From contig NZ_CP140772.1 of assembly GCF_037893185.1 (NCBI RefSeq), positions 930,001 through 994,000 on the forward strand: a DNA stretch of 64,000 nt, in the 5' to 3' direction. The stretch is from Chitinophaga sp. 180180018-3. GTDB lineage: Bacteria > Bacteroidota > Bacteroidia > Chitinophagales > Chitinophagaceae. Position 1 is the first letter of the stretch, and each line of letters begins with the position of its first letter. Positions 9,110 through 18,566 of this stretch are shown here, piece by piece. Made by a program: the position numbers and the translations under genes. The notes under the pieces are model-generated. The model was not told where the DNA came from, made no database searches, and saw only the letters and a program-made list of their open reading frames with translations.

Positions 9110-9117
9110 TATATTTG
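9110..9117 (+). promoter_or_regulatory. Bacteroidota -7 element (lepB)
   Basis: TATATTTG, an exact TAnnTTTG match, 30 nt before the lepB start codon. CTTG at 9091-9094 is the nearest -33-like sequence but at short spacing. Confidence 0.5.
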
Positions 9118-9147
9118 CCTTTTTAAGCATTTAATAAGGGTAACTGA

Positions 9148-10344
9148 ATGAACCTGGCATTTTGGAAAAAAAAGAAAGACAGTCAGCCTAAGAAAAAGAA
9201 ATCTGCGGTCAGAGAATGGTTCGATGCTGCGATTTTTGCAATTATAGCTGCTACACTTATCCGCACATTTATTTTTGAGGCCTATACGATTCCGACACCT
9301 TCAATGGAAAAAACCTTACTTGTGAACGACTTCCTGTTTGTGAGTAAGATCAGTTACGGACCCCGTATTCCGATGACCCCACTGGCAGTGCCTTTCGTGC
9401 ATCACACCCTGCCTTTTACTAAATCTACAAAAGCCTATTCTGAAGCTATTCAGTGGAAATACAGACGTTTACCGGGTTTCTCCGATATCAAACGTTATGA
9501 CGTGGTGGTGTTCAACTTCCCGGAAGGTGATTCGGTAGCCATCGATTCACCTGATCCGAGTTATTACAACATGGTGCGTCAGCTGGGCTGGCAGGCCGTA
9601 CATAACTCTTACCAGGTTATTCAGCGTCCGGTCGACAAGCGCGAAAACTATATCAAGCGTTGCATGGCCCAGGCCGGCGACACGATTAAGATCATACACG
9701 GAGCCGTGTATATAAATGGTGAACAGGCGCCTGTTCCGCCGGAAAGTCAGCATAAGTATGTAGTAGAAACGAACGGGGATCAGCTGAACCCCAGCAGACT
9801 GGATGAATTGGGCATTGCTACCAGCGGACCTGATTTTTACCAGATCGATAACACCCGTTTCCTGTACAACCTTACCCCGGCCAATGTAGCAGCGCTGAAG
9901 CAGTTCCCGATTGTGAAAAATATTACGGTTTATGAAGAATCCAGTTTCTCGGATTTCAACTATAACAACGTTTTCCCGCACGATACTACGCACTTCAAAT
10001 GGTCTGATGAGAACTTCGGTCCATTGTATATTCCTAAGAAAGGTGCTACTGTAAAGCTGGACGACAGCAACATTGCACTGTACGATCGCGTGATCCGCGT
10101 TTATGAAGGCAATACACTGGAGAAAAAGGATGGTAAATTCCTGATCAATGGTCAGCCTGCTGATTCGTATACTTTCAAAATGAATTACTATTGGATGATG
10201 GGGGATAACCGGGATAATTCCCTTGATTCCCGCTTCTGGGGCTTTGTTCCGGAAGATCACGTGGTAGGCAAGGCCTGGCTGATCTGGATGAGCTATGGCG
10301 AAGGTGGTATCCGTTGGAGCCGTCTGTTTAAAGGCATTAAGTAA
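9148..10344 (+). CDS. lepB: Signal peptidase I
   Basis: Membrane serine protease that removes signal peptides from Sec and Tat substrates. The N-terminus is a lysine-rich cytoplasmic stretch followed by one transmembrane helix (AAIFAIIAATLIRTFIF). The catalytic Ser52 is in IPTPSMEKTL and the general-base Lys170 is in YIKRCMAQAGD. The conserved box E, MMGDNRDNSLDSRFWG, is followed by VGKAWLIWMSY. At 398 residues it is far longer than the Bacillus enzymes because of an insertion between the catalytic blocks (about 190-310), as is common in Bacteroidota. Monocistronic with its own -7 element. Confidence 0.95.
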   Translation: MNLAFWKKKKDSQPKKKKSAVREWFDAAIFAIIAATLIRTFIFEAYTIPTPSMEKTLLVNDFLFVSKISYGPRIPMTPLAVPFVHHTLPFTKSTKAYSEAIQWKYRRLPGFSDIKRYDVVVFNFPEGDSVAIDSPDPSYYNMVRQLGWQAVHNSYQVIQRPVDKRENYIKRCMAQAGDTIKIIHGAVYINGEQAPVPPESQHKYVVETNGDQLNPSRLDELGIATSGPDFYQIDNTRFLYNLTPANVAALKQFPIVKNITVYEESSFSDFNYNNVFPHDTTHFKWSDENFGPLYIPKKGATVKLDDSNIALYDRVIRVYEGNTLEKKDGKFLINGQPADSYTFKMNYYWMMGDNRDNSLDSRFWGFVPEDHVVGKAWLIWMSYGEGGIRWSRLFKGIK

Positions 10345-10419
10345 CTACGGAATTAATTTGATTATATTACGGATCGGCCGCCAGCCGGTCCGTACTTGTC
10401 TTTACCCGAAATCACGCAT

Positions 10420-10893
10420 ATGGAAAAACAAACGTTGCATTTCGAATACGAGGTATACAGCGATATTGCCGCTTTGCCGGAAGCTGATGCCTGGCTGCTG
10501 AAGGAGGCAAGAGAAGTAACCGCACAGGCTTATGCACCTTACTCCCGTTTCCAGGTTGGTGCGGTGATCCGGCTGGAGAACGGTGAGATAGTTGCTGGTA
10601 CCAATCAGGAAAATGCCTCTTTTCCGATCGGACTTTGCGCAGAAAGAGTAGCACTGGCTTCTGCTGCTTCTGTATATCCGAATGTAGCCATAGATACTGT
10701 AGCTATCAGCTATCACAACCTCAATGGTAGTAGCGGTCATCCTATTTCACCCTGTGGTATCTGCCGCCAGACCTTATCTGAATACGAAACGAAACAGGAT
10801 GCCCCCATCAGACTGATTCTGGGCGGACTAACCGGAAAAGTTTATATCGTTAAGCGCGCGAACGATCTGCTGCCGCTGGCTTTTAATTTCTAG
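10420..10893 (+). CDS. cdd: Cytidine deaminase
   Basis: Deaminates cytidine and deoxycytidine to uridine forms in pyrimidine salvage. The 157 residues include AYAPYSRFQVGAVIRLENG, the zinc-binding and proton-relay CAERVALASAA, and the second zinc pair in SPCGICRQTLSEY. These three ligand cysteines define the homotetrameric Cdd family. The ATG at 10420 (MEKQTLHFEY) is chosen over a TTG at 10396, since it leaves a normal family-length N-terminus. It follows lepB by 75 nt and may be partly co-transcribed. Confidence 0.93.
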   Translation: MEKQTLHFEYEVYSDIAALPEADAWLLKEAREVTAQAYAPYSRFQVGAVIRLENGEIVAGTNQENASFPIGLCAERVALASAASVYPNVAIDTVAISYHNLNGSSGHPISPCGICRQTLSEYETKQDAPIRLILGGLTGKVYIVKRANDLLPLAFNF

Positions 10894-10940
10894 CTAAAAG
10901 TTGCTAACTACGTATTAAATAAAATATGTATATTAGCAAC

Positions 10941-11345
10941 ATGAAACCCTGCCAGCTTTTGTTTTTTACAGCTGTTATATTGTTGTTTACTGCTGCGTAT
11001 AGTGAACCGGCGAGTTGTTACTTTGATACAGGAAGTAATACCCCGGCATACTACCGGGAAAGGCTATACGCTGGAAAAGATACGCAGAAATTAGTGGACA
11101 AATATCAATATCTGGCACATGAGTTGTACAGCAAGGGACGCTTCAAACGAGCCATTGTGCAATGGAAAAAGGTACTGAAGCTACAGCCGGCTAACGCGTT
11201 TGCGATGTTTATGCTTGGAAAATCGTATATAGGTGCAGGTGAGACAGTGAGGGGAGAGGCGCTTTGCGACCAGGCAATTTCGATGTCGGCACCCAACGTG
11301 AATGATATTTGCCACAGCGTAGAAGAACTGAAAACAACGCACTAA
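10941..11345 (+). CDS. Small exported TPR protein
   Basis: A 134-residue protein with a signal peptide (KPCQLLFFTAVILLFTAAYS), then a short region and about two tetratricopeptide repeats: YQYLAHELYSKGRFKRAIVQ followed by KVLKLQPANAFAMFMLGKSY and GEALCDQAISM. It is probably periplasmic or surface-anchored and mediates protein contacts. An in-frame ATG at 10926 would add five residues before the signal peptide. The gene ends shortly before a strong terminator shared with argS. No specific partner can be named. Confidence 0.65.
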   Translation: MKPCQLLFFTAVILLFTAAYSEPASCYFDTGSNTPAYYRERLYAGKDTQKLVDKYQYLAHELYSKGRFKRAIVQWKKVLKLQPANAFAMFMLGKSYIGAGETVRGEALCDQAISMSAPNVNDICHSVEELKTTH

Positions 11346-11462
11346 GGATAGGCAAGCTCCTTTTTTGCTTTGCTGCTAACTGTGGTATTTTCTTCGGCAG
11401 TTTCGGCCACGGCGGCCGCAAGCTGTCAGCGCTGCAGTCTGAAAGGTTTGCAGCGTTTATTG

Positions 11463-11500
11463 AAAAAGAAAAGGAAGGCATTGGCCTTCCTTTTCTTTTT
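11463..11500. terminator. Bidirectional terminator between TPR gene and argS
   Basis: Stem AAGGAAGGC (11471-11479), ATTG loop, GCCTTCCTT (11484-11492), extended by an upstream AAAAAGAA and a downstream TTCTTTTT. It lies between two convergent stops and has an A-run on one side and a T-run on the other, so it should stop both genes. Confidence 0.85.
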
Positions 11501-11513
11501 ACAAAAGATATTA

Positions 11514-13445
11514 TTACATACGTTCCGGTACCTGTATGCCCATCAGTTTTAAAGAAAGAGCAATGGTTTGAGAAACAAGGGAGATGATCTGTACACGCAG
11601 CTGCTTCTTATCTTCATTGGCCGCCCTGAGAATGGAATAGGTAGGCACCCCTTCTGACTTTTCGGCATAGAAAGAATTGAATGTTTGCGCCAGCAGGAAG
11701 GCGTAATTGGCAATTACTGCCGGACTAAGCTCACGGTATGCTTCCGCGAGAATAGCCGGGAACTGTTCTATCAGTACAATCAGTTCTTTCTCCAGTGGCA
11801 GCAGATCGCCCTGATACGTGTAGTTGTCGATACCCGCTATATCTCCTGTTTCTCTCAGGATAGACCTGATACGGGCGTAGGCATATTGCACAAATACAGC
11901 GGTGAAACCGTTCAATTCGATGGATTCTTCCGGATTGAAGATCATTTTCTTCTTGGGATCTACACGCAGCAGGAAGAATTTCATGGCGCCAAGGCCAATG
12001 GTATTATACAACTCGCGTAATTCTTCTTCCGAAAAACTATTGAGGTTCTTCGCTGTTTTTTTAGATTCTTCTTCGGCAGTTTTCACCATTTCATCGATCA
12101 TGTCATCGGCATCCACCACGGTACCTTCCCTGCTTTTCATACGGCCGTGAGGCAATTCCACCATGCCATAGCTCAGGTGCTTGATACCCGGGGCAGATGG
12201 TTCTCCGAGCTTTTGCAGGATCAACTGCAATACTTTGAAATGGTAATTCTGTTCGTCGGCCACCACATACACGCTTTGTTCCATGTGGTAGTCATCGTAT
12301 TTCAGTCGCGCTGTACCAAGATCCTGGGTCATATATACAGAAGTGCCGTCGCCACGCAGCAGCAGCTTCTCATCAAGTCCGTCGGCGGTCAGGTCAATCC
12401 ACACCGAATTGTCTTCTTTCTTAAACAATACTCCTTTCGCCAACCCTTCAGCTACCAGGTCTTTACCCAGCAGATAGGTTTCGCTTTCGTAATACATTTT
12501 ATCGAAATCGATCCCCAGGCGTTTATAAGTTTCGTCGAAACCTTCATACACCCAGCTATTCATGGTGGCCCAGAGTTCGCGTACTTCGGGTTTACCGGCT
12601 TCCCATTGTTGCAGCATGATCTTCGCCTGCTGCATAATCTCCGTTTTATTACGGGACATCTCTTTGATATCGCCCATGATTTTGGCCGTTTTTTCCTTAT
12701 CGGCCTTCACTTCCGGTTTATGCAGGGCGGTAACCAGTTTATTTATTTTCTCGGCATCTGCGCCTTCAAAGTCGCGCAGGTCATTTTCGAGGATGACCCG
12801 GTCGATGATCACTTCGGATTGTTCTTTTACAACAGATTCGAATTTCACGTAGTAGTCGCCAACGAGGTGATCGCCCTTGATGCCGGTAGTGGCGGGGGTA
12901 TCGCCATGAGCGAACAGTTGCCAGGCGAGCATCGATTTACAGATATGAATACCCCGGTCGTTCACCAGGTTGGCCTTGATCACTTCAAAGCCGTTTGCCT
13001 TCATGATTTCAGCGATGGAGTACCCCAGAAAATTATTTCTCAGGTGTCCGAGGTGAAGTGGCTTGTTGGTATTGGGTGAGGAATACTCCACCATGATTTT
13101 CTGACCATTGGCGGGTTGTACCCCGAAGTTTTTATTCCGGAAATTTTGCTGAAGGAACTTAGTCCAGTAAGCATCATGAATGCTCAGGTTCAGAAATCCC
13201 TTTACCACATTGAACCGTGCAATGAGCTCAGGATGATGAGCTACCAGATATTCCCCTATACGTTGGGCTGTTTCTTCCGGTTTTTGCCTGCTGAAACGGG
13301 TGAAGGTGAAAACAACCATGGTATACTCTCCTTCGAATTCAGGCTTGGTGACATTAATGGCAATATCTGCTTCCGTCAGCTGCTGATCATAAAGGGACTT
13401 AATAGCGGCCACTGCGGCCGTTCTGATAGATTGTACAACACTCAT
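11514..13445 (-). CDS. argS: Arginyl-tRNA synthetase
   Basis: Class I aminoacyl-tRNA synthetase charging tRNA-Arg. It has the N-terminal Arg-specific additional domain (EGEYTMVVFTFTRFSRQKPE), the HIGH box as HLGHLRNNFLG after SSPNTNKP, and a degenerate KMSKS box as MKSREGTVVDADD, which is usual for ArgS. The C-terminal anticodon-binding helical domain ends in GIQVPERM. The start is taken at 13445 (MSVVQSIRTAAVAAIK), 643 residues. An upstream alternative start at 13472 would overlap the -7 promoter box at 13470-13477. Monocistronic on the minus strand. Confidence 0.94.
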   Translation of the reverse strand: MSVVQSIRTAAVAAIKSLYDQQLTEADIAINVTKPEFEGEYTMVVFTFTRFSRQKPEETAQRIGEYLVAHHPELIARFNVVKGFLNLSIHDAYWTKFLQQNFRNKNFGVQPANGQKIMVEYSSPNTNKPLHLGHLRNNFLGYSIAEIMKANGFEVIKANLVNDRGIHICKSMLAWQLFAHGDTPATTGIKGDHLVGDYYVKFESVVKEQSEVIIDRVILENDLRDFEGADAEKINKLVTALHKPEVKADKEKTAKIMGDIKEMSRNKTEIMQQAKIMLQQWEAGKPEVRELWATMNSWVYEGFDETYKRLGIDFDKMYYESETYLLGKDLVAEGLAKGVLFKKEDNSVWIDLTADGLDEKLLLRGDGTSVYMTQDLGTARLKYDDYHMEQSVYVVADEQNYHFKVLQLILQKLGEPSAPGIKHLSYGMVELPHGRMKSREGTVVDADDMIDEMVKTAEEESKKTAKNLNSFSEEELRELYNTIGLGAMKFFLLRVDPKKKMIFNPEESIELNGFTAVFVQYAYARIRSILRETGDIAGIDNYTYQGDLLPLEKELIVLIEQFPAILAEAYRELSPAVIANYAFLLAQTFNSFYAEKSEGVPTYSILRAANEDKKQLRVQIISLVSQTIALSLKLMGIQVPERM

Positions 13446-13469
13446 GCTGAAAATGGTTAATGCGAGCGG

Positions 13470-13477
13470 CAAAGATA
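13470..13477 (-). promoter_or_regulatory. Bacteroidota -7 element (argS)
   Basis: On the minus strand this reads TATCTTTG, an exact TAnnTTTG match, 24 nt before the argS ATG. It fixes the start at 13445. Confidence 0.55.
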
Positions 13478-13497
13478 AGAAACAGCTGTTAGCTTTC

Positions 13498-13584
13498 AGC
13501 TTTTAGCCTTTAGCAAAATGCAGCGAAGATCACATTATCTTAAATCTTGTGATCTTCGCTGCATTTTGCTAAAGGCTAAAAGCT
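13498..13584. terminator. Long hairpin H2 after the outer-membrane protein gene
   Basis: Perfect inverted repeat with arms 13498-13534 and 13548-13584 (37 bp) and a 13-nt loop. The right arm ends inside the stop codon of the 13583-14164 gene (minus strand). It contains GCGAAGATCACA near the loop, similar to the GCGAAGAC of H1 and H4. A repeat of TTAGC-like heptamers precedes it at 13484-13500. Confidence 0.75.
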
Positions 13585-14164
13585 AAAAAGTATAAAATAC
13601 TCCGATCTGCGCCACGGAATTTTTTCCATCCGCATTCTTCGAGTCGTATACGTTAGTCAGACCAAAGTTATATCGTCCGCTGATACCCAGGCCCATATCG
13701 AACTTATAGCCGAAACCAAAGCCCAGCCCCAAATCCACGCTCTTCATGCGGTCTTTTACATTTACGGAGATGTCGCCGCTTTTCAGTTTGGCAGCTGCAA
13801 GGATACCCAGTTGCGGGCCTGCTTCCAGGTAAAATTCAGGTACGATGTTGTATTGTACCATTACCGGGATATTGATGTAGTTCAGTTTTAATGTGCTGGA
13901 GGTGTTAACCAGTCCCCAGAATGCGCTTTGCCGGGCTTTAGTGCCCTGTGCAGAATAAAGCACTTCAGGCTGAATGGCCCAATTCTCATCAAGGGCGAAG
14001 TTTACGAGTGCACCTGCATTGAAGCCTGCGAGCGACTTAACCCCGTCTGTTTTGGTGATCCTGGAAATATTCAAACCACCCTTCACACCAAACTTCACAC
14101 TTTGCGCCTGCACTGCCAGCATGGATCCGATTACTAAAAAGCCAGACAGAATAAATTTTTTCAT
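13583..14164 (-). CDS. Outer-membrane beta-barrel protein (PorT-like)
   Basis: A 193-residue protein with signal peptide (KKFILSGFLVIGSMLAVQAQ) followed by an eight-strand-type small barrel: SVKFGVKGGLNISRI, FNAGALVNFALDENWAIQPE, LNYINIPVMVQYNI, YLEAGPQLGILAAAK and FGFGYKFDMGLGISGRYNFG, ending in the aromatic GVFYTF that suits BAM recognition. This is the common outer membrane protein beta-barrel (PorT-like) family of Bacteroidota. Whether it has a role in type IX secretion cannot be judged. Followed by hairpin H2. Confidence 0.82.
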   Translation of the reverse strand: MKKFILSGFLVIGSMLAVQAQSVKFGVKGGLNISRITKTDGVKSLAGFNAGALVNFALDENWAIQPEVLYSAQGTKARQSAFWGLVNTSSTLKLNYINIPVMVQYNIVPEFYLEAGPQLGILAAAKLKSGDISVNVKDRMKSVDLGLGFGFGYKFDMGLGISGRYNFGLTNVYDSKNADGKNSVAQIGVFYTF

Positions 14165-14247
14165 GATATGTATTTTTGTACCGGCCTTTTGGTCAATAAA
14201 TATGCCGTTTTCCTGAAAGAACGGACATTTTTCAGAGAGGATCTTTG

Positions 14248-14733
14248 CTACAGATCCTTTAGCATCCAGCTGTCACAGCCAAAATGGCCGGTGTTCCCCA
14301 TGGGGCCTGTCAGGTAACGGAATCCGAATTGTTCGTATACCTTTCGCGCCCTGATAAGCTCCGGCATGGTTTCCAGGTAACAATGCGTATAGCCCCGCTG
14401 ACGGGCAAAGTCCAGGCACATAGAAATCAGTTGACCTGCCAGTCCCTTGCCACGGGCTTCCGGCAGAAGATACATTTTCTGAAGCTCGCAAACATGCGTT
14501 TCCCCGCCATCCAGTGGGTGTATACCAGCTCCTCCGATGATCCGGCCATCGGATTCCGCTACATAATATATAGCCCGGGGCTTGGCAAACAACACTGATA
14601 AATGGTCTGTTGAAGGATCTGAAAATGCAGTGCCAGGCCTGTTCATCCCGAATTCTGTTAAAGTAGCTTTCACGATATGAGCTACAGCAGCATCGTCTGC
14701 AGCAGTGATGGTTCTTATTGAGATTGTTTCCAT
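14248..14733 (-). CDS. GNAT-family N-acetyltransferase
   Basis: A 161-residue acyltransferase of the Gcn5-related family. The acetyl-CoA pyrophosphate loop is LLPEARGKGLAGQLI (R/QxxGxG/A), preceded by the strand HVCELQKMYL and followed by ARKVYEQFGFRYL, the usual C-terminal block. The substrate is not predictable. It is probably a small-molecule or amino-acid acetylase. A single gene between two outer-membrane genes. Hairpin H3 lies upstream of it. Confidence 0.88.
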   Translation of the reverse strand: METISIRTITAADDAAVAHIVKATLTEFGMNRPGTAFSDPSTDHLSVLFAKPRAIYYVAESDGRIIGGAGIHPLDGGETHVCELQKMYLLPEARGKGLAGQLISMCLDFARQRGYTHCYLETMPELIRARKVYEQFGFRYLTGPMGNTGHFGCDSWMLKDL

Positions 14734-14751
14734 AAATGGAAATTAGGAAAG

Positions 14752-14865
14752 AATTAAGAAGATAGAATGAAGAATTAAGAATGCCAGCGGAGATAGTAGC
14801 GAATTTGATCTTCGCGTTTACTATCTCCGCTGGCATTCTTAATTCTTCATTCTATCTTCTTAATT
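14752..14865. terminator. Long hairpin H3 after the OmpA-family gene
   Basis: Perfect inverted repeat with arms 14752-14798 and 14819-14865 (47 bp), and additional GCGAA/TTCGC pairing in the loop. The right arm ends within the stop codon of the ompA-like gene. It contains GAATTAAGAA twice, as do H1 and H4. Confidence 0.75.
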
Positions 14866-16234
14866 AGAATATCGTGAACTCTACCCTCCGGTTCTTCTGG
14901 CGTCCGGCAGCAGTTTTATTGCTGGCAATTGGCTGGCTGCTGCCATAGCCTACTGCTTCAATCTTGGAAGCATTTACGCCTTTACCTACGAGGTAAGCTT
15001 TTACTGCTTCGGCCCTTTCTCTGGACAGCGCCAGGTTCCTTGTTTTGCTGCCAACATTGTCTGTATGGCCACTCAGTTTAAGGTTCAGGTGCTTGCGTGT
15101 CAGCAGGTCTGCAACACGGTCGAGTGCTGCATAAGAGTGTTCCTTGATAGTTGCTTTGGCGAAGTCGAATTCCAGGTTCTGGATGGCTTCTTTTACGATG
15201 CGGTTATCTTCTTCAGTGATGACTATCTTTTCTTCTTCTTTCTTCACTTCAGGAACGGGCAGCGGGCAACCAGCGCCATCTACCTTTGTGTTAGGCGGTG
15301 TGCCGGGGCATTTATCGAAGAAATCAGAAACACCGTCACCATCGCTGTCTTTTGTCAGTTTATCCACATCGGCAGTCAACCTGGCATTGTTCTGATTAGC
15401 GGCATCCAATGCGCTGCTCAATGCAGCTTTCTGTGCAACGAGTTCGTCGTACATCTGTTTGGCAGGATTGTGGAACTGCAGTTGCGGCTTACCTTTCTTG
15501 CCCAGCGCAAATTCCAGCCCGGCATAACCATAGGAGAACTTATCCTTGTTGGGTCCTTTCGGATAGCCGTCGAGGTTGTCCCCGTCTGTGTAATACATCG
15601 TATAACCCAGATCCAGGTTGATGAATTCTGACAGTCTGAATTTTAGTCCGGCTCCAACGGGGATCACCAGTTCTTTGATGGCTTTTCCATCAGTTTTGTA
15701 ATCGAACGTAGTGCCGCTTGTGGTGGTCAGCGTAGGTTTGTAACCCGACAATCCACCACCAACAGACGCATACAGGGTCACGAAATTTTCTCTTGACAGC
15801 CAGTTAACGGTGGTAATATTGAACACGGCATTCAGGGTACCAGTCCAGTTTACTTTGGTGTCGAATGAGCTGTAGGGACTTACAGGAGGCATTCCATTAC
15901 CCAGGTTCTTACTGTTGTCGCCCTGAAGTTTACCCCCTACATAATCTGCACGCAGGGCCAGGAAATGGAAGATCTGGTATTTCACATAGGCGCCATAGCC
16001 GAAGGATGCTTTCCACTTGGTGAAATCGTTGCTGCCACCAGTAGGCACAACCGGGGCCATGAGGCCACCATTAATACCGATAGACCAGGTTTTGAAATCC
16101 CGGGGGCCGCTAAACAACCTAACGGCGGGCTTAACAGAAGAAGAGGTTTCCGTCGGTTGGTTCTGAGCCTGGCTCAGCATGGGGGCGGCTGCTAACAACA
16201 CACATGCAACCTTCCACATAATGGATTTGTTCAT
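14864..16234 (-). CDS. OmpA-family outer-membrane protein
   Basis: A 456-residue protein with signal peptide (ending PMLSQAQ), an N-terminal beta-barrel (about 50-250), and a coiled segment with AALSSALDAANQNNARLTAD. A thrombospondin type-3 calcium repeat follows (DSDGDGVSDFFDKCPGTPPN), then a proline/glutamate linker and a C-terminal OmpA peptidoglycan-binding domain (LKLSGHTDNVGSKTRNLALS, GYGSSQPIASN, RRVEFTIF). It anchors the outer membrane to the cell wall. Domain order and length match abundant Bacteroidota OmpA proteins. Monocistronic, divergent from dnaK. Confidence 0.92.
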   Translation of the reverse strand: MNKSIMWKVACVLLAAAPMLSQAQNQPTETSSSVKPAVRLFSGPRDFKTWSIGINGGLMAPVVPTGGSNDFTKWKASFGYGAYVKYQIFHFLALRADYVGGKLQGDNSKNLGNGMPPVSPYSSFDTKVNWTGTLNAVFNITTVNWLSRENFVTLYASVGGGLSGYKPTLTTTSGTTFDYKTDGKAIKELVIPVGAGLKFRLSEFINLDLGYTMYYTDGDNLDGYPKGPNKDKFSYGYAGLEFALGKKGKPQLQFHNPAKQMYDELVAQKAALSSALDAANQNNARLTADVDKLTKDSDGDGVSDFFDKCPGTPPNTKVDGAGCPLPVPEVKKEEEKIVITEEDNRIVKEAIQNLEFDFAKATIKEHSYAALDRVADLLTRKHLNLKLSGHTDNVGSKTRNLALSRERAEAVKAYLVGKGVNASKIEAVGYGSSQPIASNKTAAGRQKNRRVEFTIF

Positions 16235-16389
16235 AAGATTAACATTAAGTGATTCAAATAAAAAACTTGTCAGGTTCGGGATTAAATAGCGGAAAAGGGC
16301 AAGATTATGAACAATTGCTACTATTGGGTTATTTAGTCATATCCGGGTTTTTTTGCTGGGTTAAAACACTAAATAACAAATAGGTACAT

Positions 16390-16397
16390 CAAATATA
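16390..16397 (-). promoter_or_regulatory. Possible -7 element for the OmpA-family gene
   Basis: Minus strand reads TATATTTG, an exact TAnnTTTG match. It would give a leader of about 150 nt, longer than others here. The 265-nt divergent gap to dnaK holds no other exact match. Confidence 0.35.
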
Positions 16398-16499
16398 GGG
16401 TACCTGACTGACATAATTTCATATTTTTTTGCTTGGCATAATCATTGACAAACCAACGACACACGAAATACTTACAACTAAAGGATAATCTTTAATACT

Positions 16500-18407
16500 A
16501 TGGGAAAAATAATAGGCATTGACTTAGGAACTACCAACTCATGCGTTGCCGTTATGGAAGGTAACGAGCCGGTAGTGATTGCCAATGATGAGGGCAGGAG
16601 AACAACCCCATCTGTAGTGGCTTTTTTAAAGAACGGAGAAAGAAAAGTAGGTGACCCCGCAAAACGTCAGGCGATTACCAACCCTGTTAACACAATTATG
16701 TCAGTAAAGCGTTTCATGGGCCGTCATTTTGACGAAGTAGCCAATGAAATCAGTCACGTTACATATAAAGTGGTAAGGGGCGACAATAATACAACCCGCG
16801 TCGATATCGACGGCAGATTATATACTCCGCAGGAAATTTCAGCTATGATCCTGCAGAAGATGAAGAAAACGGCTGAAGATTATCTGGGCCAGGAAGTAAC
16901 TGAAGCAGTTATCACCGTTCCTGCTTACTTCAACGATGCTCAGCGTCAGGCTACCAAAGAGGCAGGTGAAATTGCCGGTCTGACTGTTCGCCGTATCATC
17001 AACGAGCCTACCGCCGCAGCGTTGGCTTATGGCCTCGATAAAAAACATCATGATAGCAAAATCGCTGTATTCGACCTCGGTGGTGGTACCTTCGATATCT
17101 CCATCCTGGAACTGGGTGATGGCGTATTTGAAGTGAAATCTACCAATGGTGATACGCACCTCGGTGGTGATGACTTCGATAAAGTGATCATGGACTGGCT
17201 GGCTGATGAATTCAAGAAAGAAGAAGCGGTAGATTTACACAAAGATCCGATGTCATGGCAGCGTTTGAAAGAAGCTGCTGAGAAAGCTAAGATCGAATTG
17301 TCTTCTTCCCAGGAAACTGAAATCAACCTTCCTTACATCACCGCAGTGGATGGCGTTCCCAAACACCTGGTGAAAAAACTGACCCGCGCTAAATTCGAAC
17401 AGCTGAGCGATGCCCTGGTGGAAAGAACACTGGAGCCTTGCCGCAAAGCACTGAAAGACGCAGGTCTGAATACTTCTGAAATCGACGAAGTGATCCTGGT
17501 AGGTGGTTCTACCCGTATCCCGAAGATCCAGGAAGTAGTGGAAAAATTCTTCGGTAAAAAACCTAACAAAGGTGTAAACCCGGACGAAGTAGTAGCTGTT
17601 GGTGCTGCTATCCAGGGTGGTGTACTGACCGGTGATGTGAAAGACGTACTGTTACTGGACGTTACGCCACTGTCACTTGGTATCGAAACAATGGGTGGTG
17701 TAATGACCAAACTGATCGAAGCCAATACCACTATTCCTACCAAGAAATCTGAAACTTTCTCTACTGCCGCAGATAACCAGCCAAGCGTGGAAATCAATGT
17801 ACTGCAGGGTGAAAGACCAATGGCTAACCAGAACAGAACACTGGGCCGCTTTATCCTCGGGGATATTCCTCCGGCTCCGCGTGGTGTTCCTCAGATCGAA
17901 GTTATCTTCGATATCGATGCCAATGGTATCTTGCATGTAACTGCAAAAGATAAGGGTACTGGTAAAACTCAAAACATCAAGATCGAAGCAGGTAGCGGTT
18001 TGAGCAAAGATGAAATCGAAAAGATGAAAGCGGAAGCAAAAGCCAACGAATCTGCCGATAAAGAACAGCGCGAAAAGATCGAAAAGCTGAATAAAGCCGA
18101 CAGCCTCATCTTCCAGACTGAAAAACAGATCAAGGAATATGGCGATAAACTGCCTGCTGATAAGAAAGCTACTATCGAAACAGCCCTGAACAAACTGAGA
18201 GAAGCACACAAATCTCAGGATGGTGCACAACTGGATACTGCTACTGCTGAGCTGGAAGCTGCATGGACTGCTGCCTCCGAAGAGCTGTACAAAGCCTCTC
18301 AGGGTCAGCCTGAAGCAGGCGCCCAGGCTAACGCCGGTCAGCAACAGGGACAGCCTAACGCAGGTGGCGATGGTGTTACCGATGCTGAATTTGAAGAAGT
18401 GAAATAA
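16500..18407 (+). CDS. dnaK: Chaperone DnaK (Hsp70)
   Basis: ATP-driven chaperone that binds exposed hydrophobic peptides. At 635 residues it is full length. The ATPase domain starts [16 protein letters not shown] and has [14 protein letters not shown] and [11 protein letters not shown]. The interdomain linker [14 protein letters not shown] leads into the beta-sandwich substrate domain ([14 protein letters not shown]), then the helical lid and a Gly/Gln/Ala-rich tail ending EFEEVK. dnaJ and grpE are not adjacent. There is no CIRCE-like inverted repeat in the 265-nt upstream region, so HrcA control is not supported. Confidence 0.97.
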   Translation: MGKIIGIDLGTTNSCVAVMEGNEPVVIANDEGRRTTPSVVAFLKNGERKVGDPAKRQAITNPVNTIMSVKRFMGRHFDEVANEISHVTYKVVRGDNNTTRVDIDGRLYTPQEISAMILQKMKKTAEDYLGQEVTEAVITVPAYFNDAQRQATKEAGEIAGLTVRRIINEPTAAALAYGLDKKHHDSKIAVFDLGGGTFDISILELGDGVFEVKSTNGDTHLGGDDFDKVIMDWLADEFKKEEAVDLHKDPMSWQRLKEAAEKAKIELSSSQETEINLPYITAVDGVPKHLVKKLTRAKFEQLSDALVERTLEPCRKALKDAGLNTSEIDEVILVGGSTRIPKIQEVVEKFFGKKPNKGVNPDEVVAVGAAIQGGVLTGDVKDVLLLDVTPLSLGIETMGGVMTKLIEANTTIPTKKSETFSTAADNQPSVEINVLQGERPMANQNRTLGRFILGDIPPAPRGVPQIEVIFDIDANGILHVTAKDKGTGKTQNIKIEAGSGLSKDEIEKMKAEAKANESADKEQREKIEKLNKADSLIFQTEKQIKEYGDKLPADKKATIETALNKLREAHKSQDGAQLDTATAELEAAWTAASEELYKASQGQPEAGAQANAGQQQGQPNAGGDGVTDAEFEEVK

Positions 18408-18467
18408 GGCTGATGGATTTTTGCAGGGAAATAACCTGTAGAGATTAATCAAACTGAAAATATCACC

Positions 18468-18510
18468 AGCGGAAATAAAATGGCGACAGCTATTTTATCT
18501 CCGCTTTTTT
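18468..18510 (+). terminator. Rho-independent terminator after dnaK
   Basis: Arms 18468-18481 and 18492-18505 (14 bp, one mismatch, starting AGCGGA), a 10-nt loop and a following run of T. It separates dnaK from malQ. Confidence 0.8.
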
Positions 18511-18566
18511 ATGCCCGCAAAACACAAGGTATTTTTTCTTACTTTGTTCCGGCTTAGCCGGGACTG

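Noticed and set aside
12147..13079. Long plus-strand open frame opposite argS (310 codons)
   Set aside because: It lies entirely antisense to a well-identified argS gene, and its composition is that of a reverse-frame shadow (many His/Phe/Ile, no motif).
13446..13472. Upstream start for argS
   Set aside because: It overlaps the TATCTTTG promoter box and gives an unusual hydrophobic extension.
16235..16499. Heat-shock (CIRCE) operator before dnaK
   Set aside because: No TTAGCACTC-type inverted repeat was found in the 265-nt gap.
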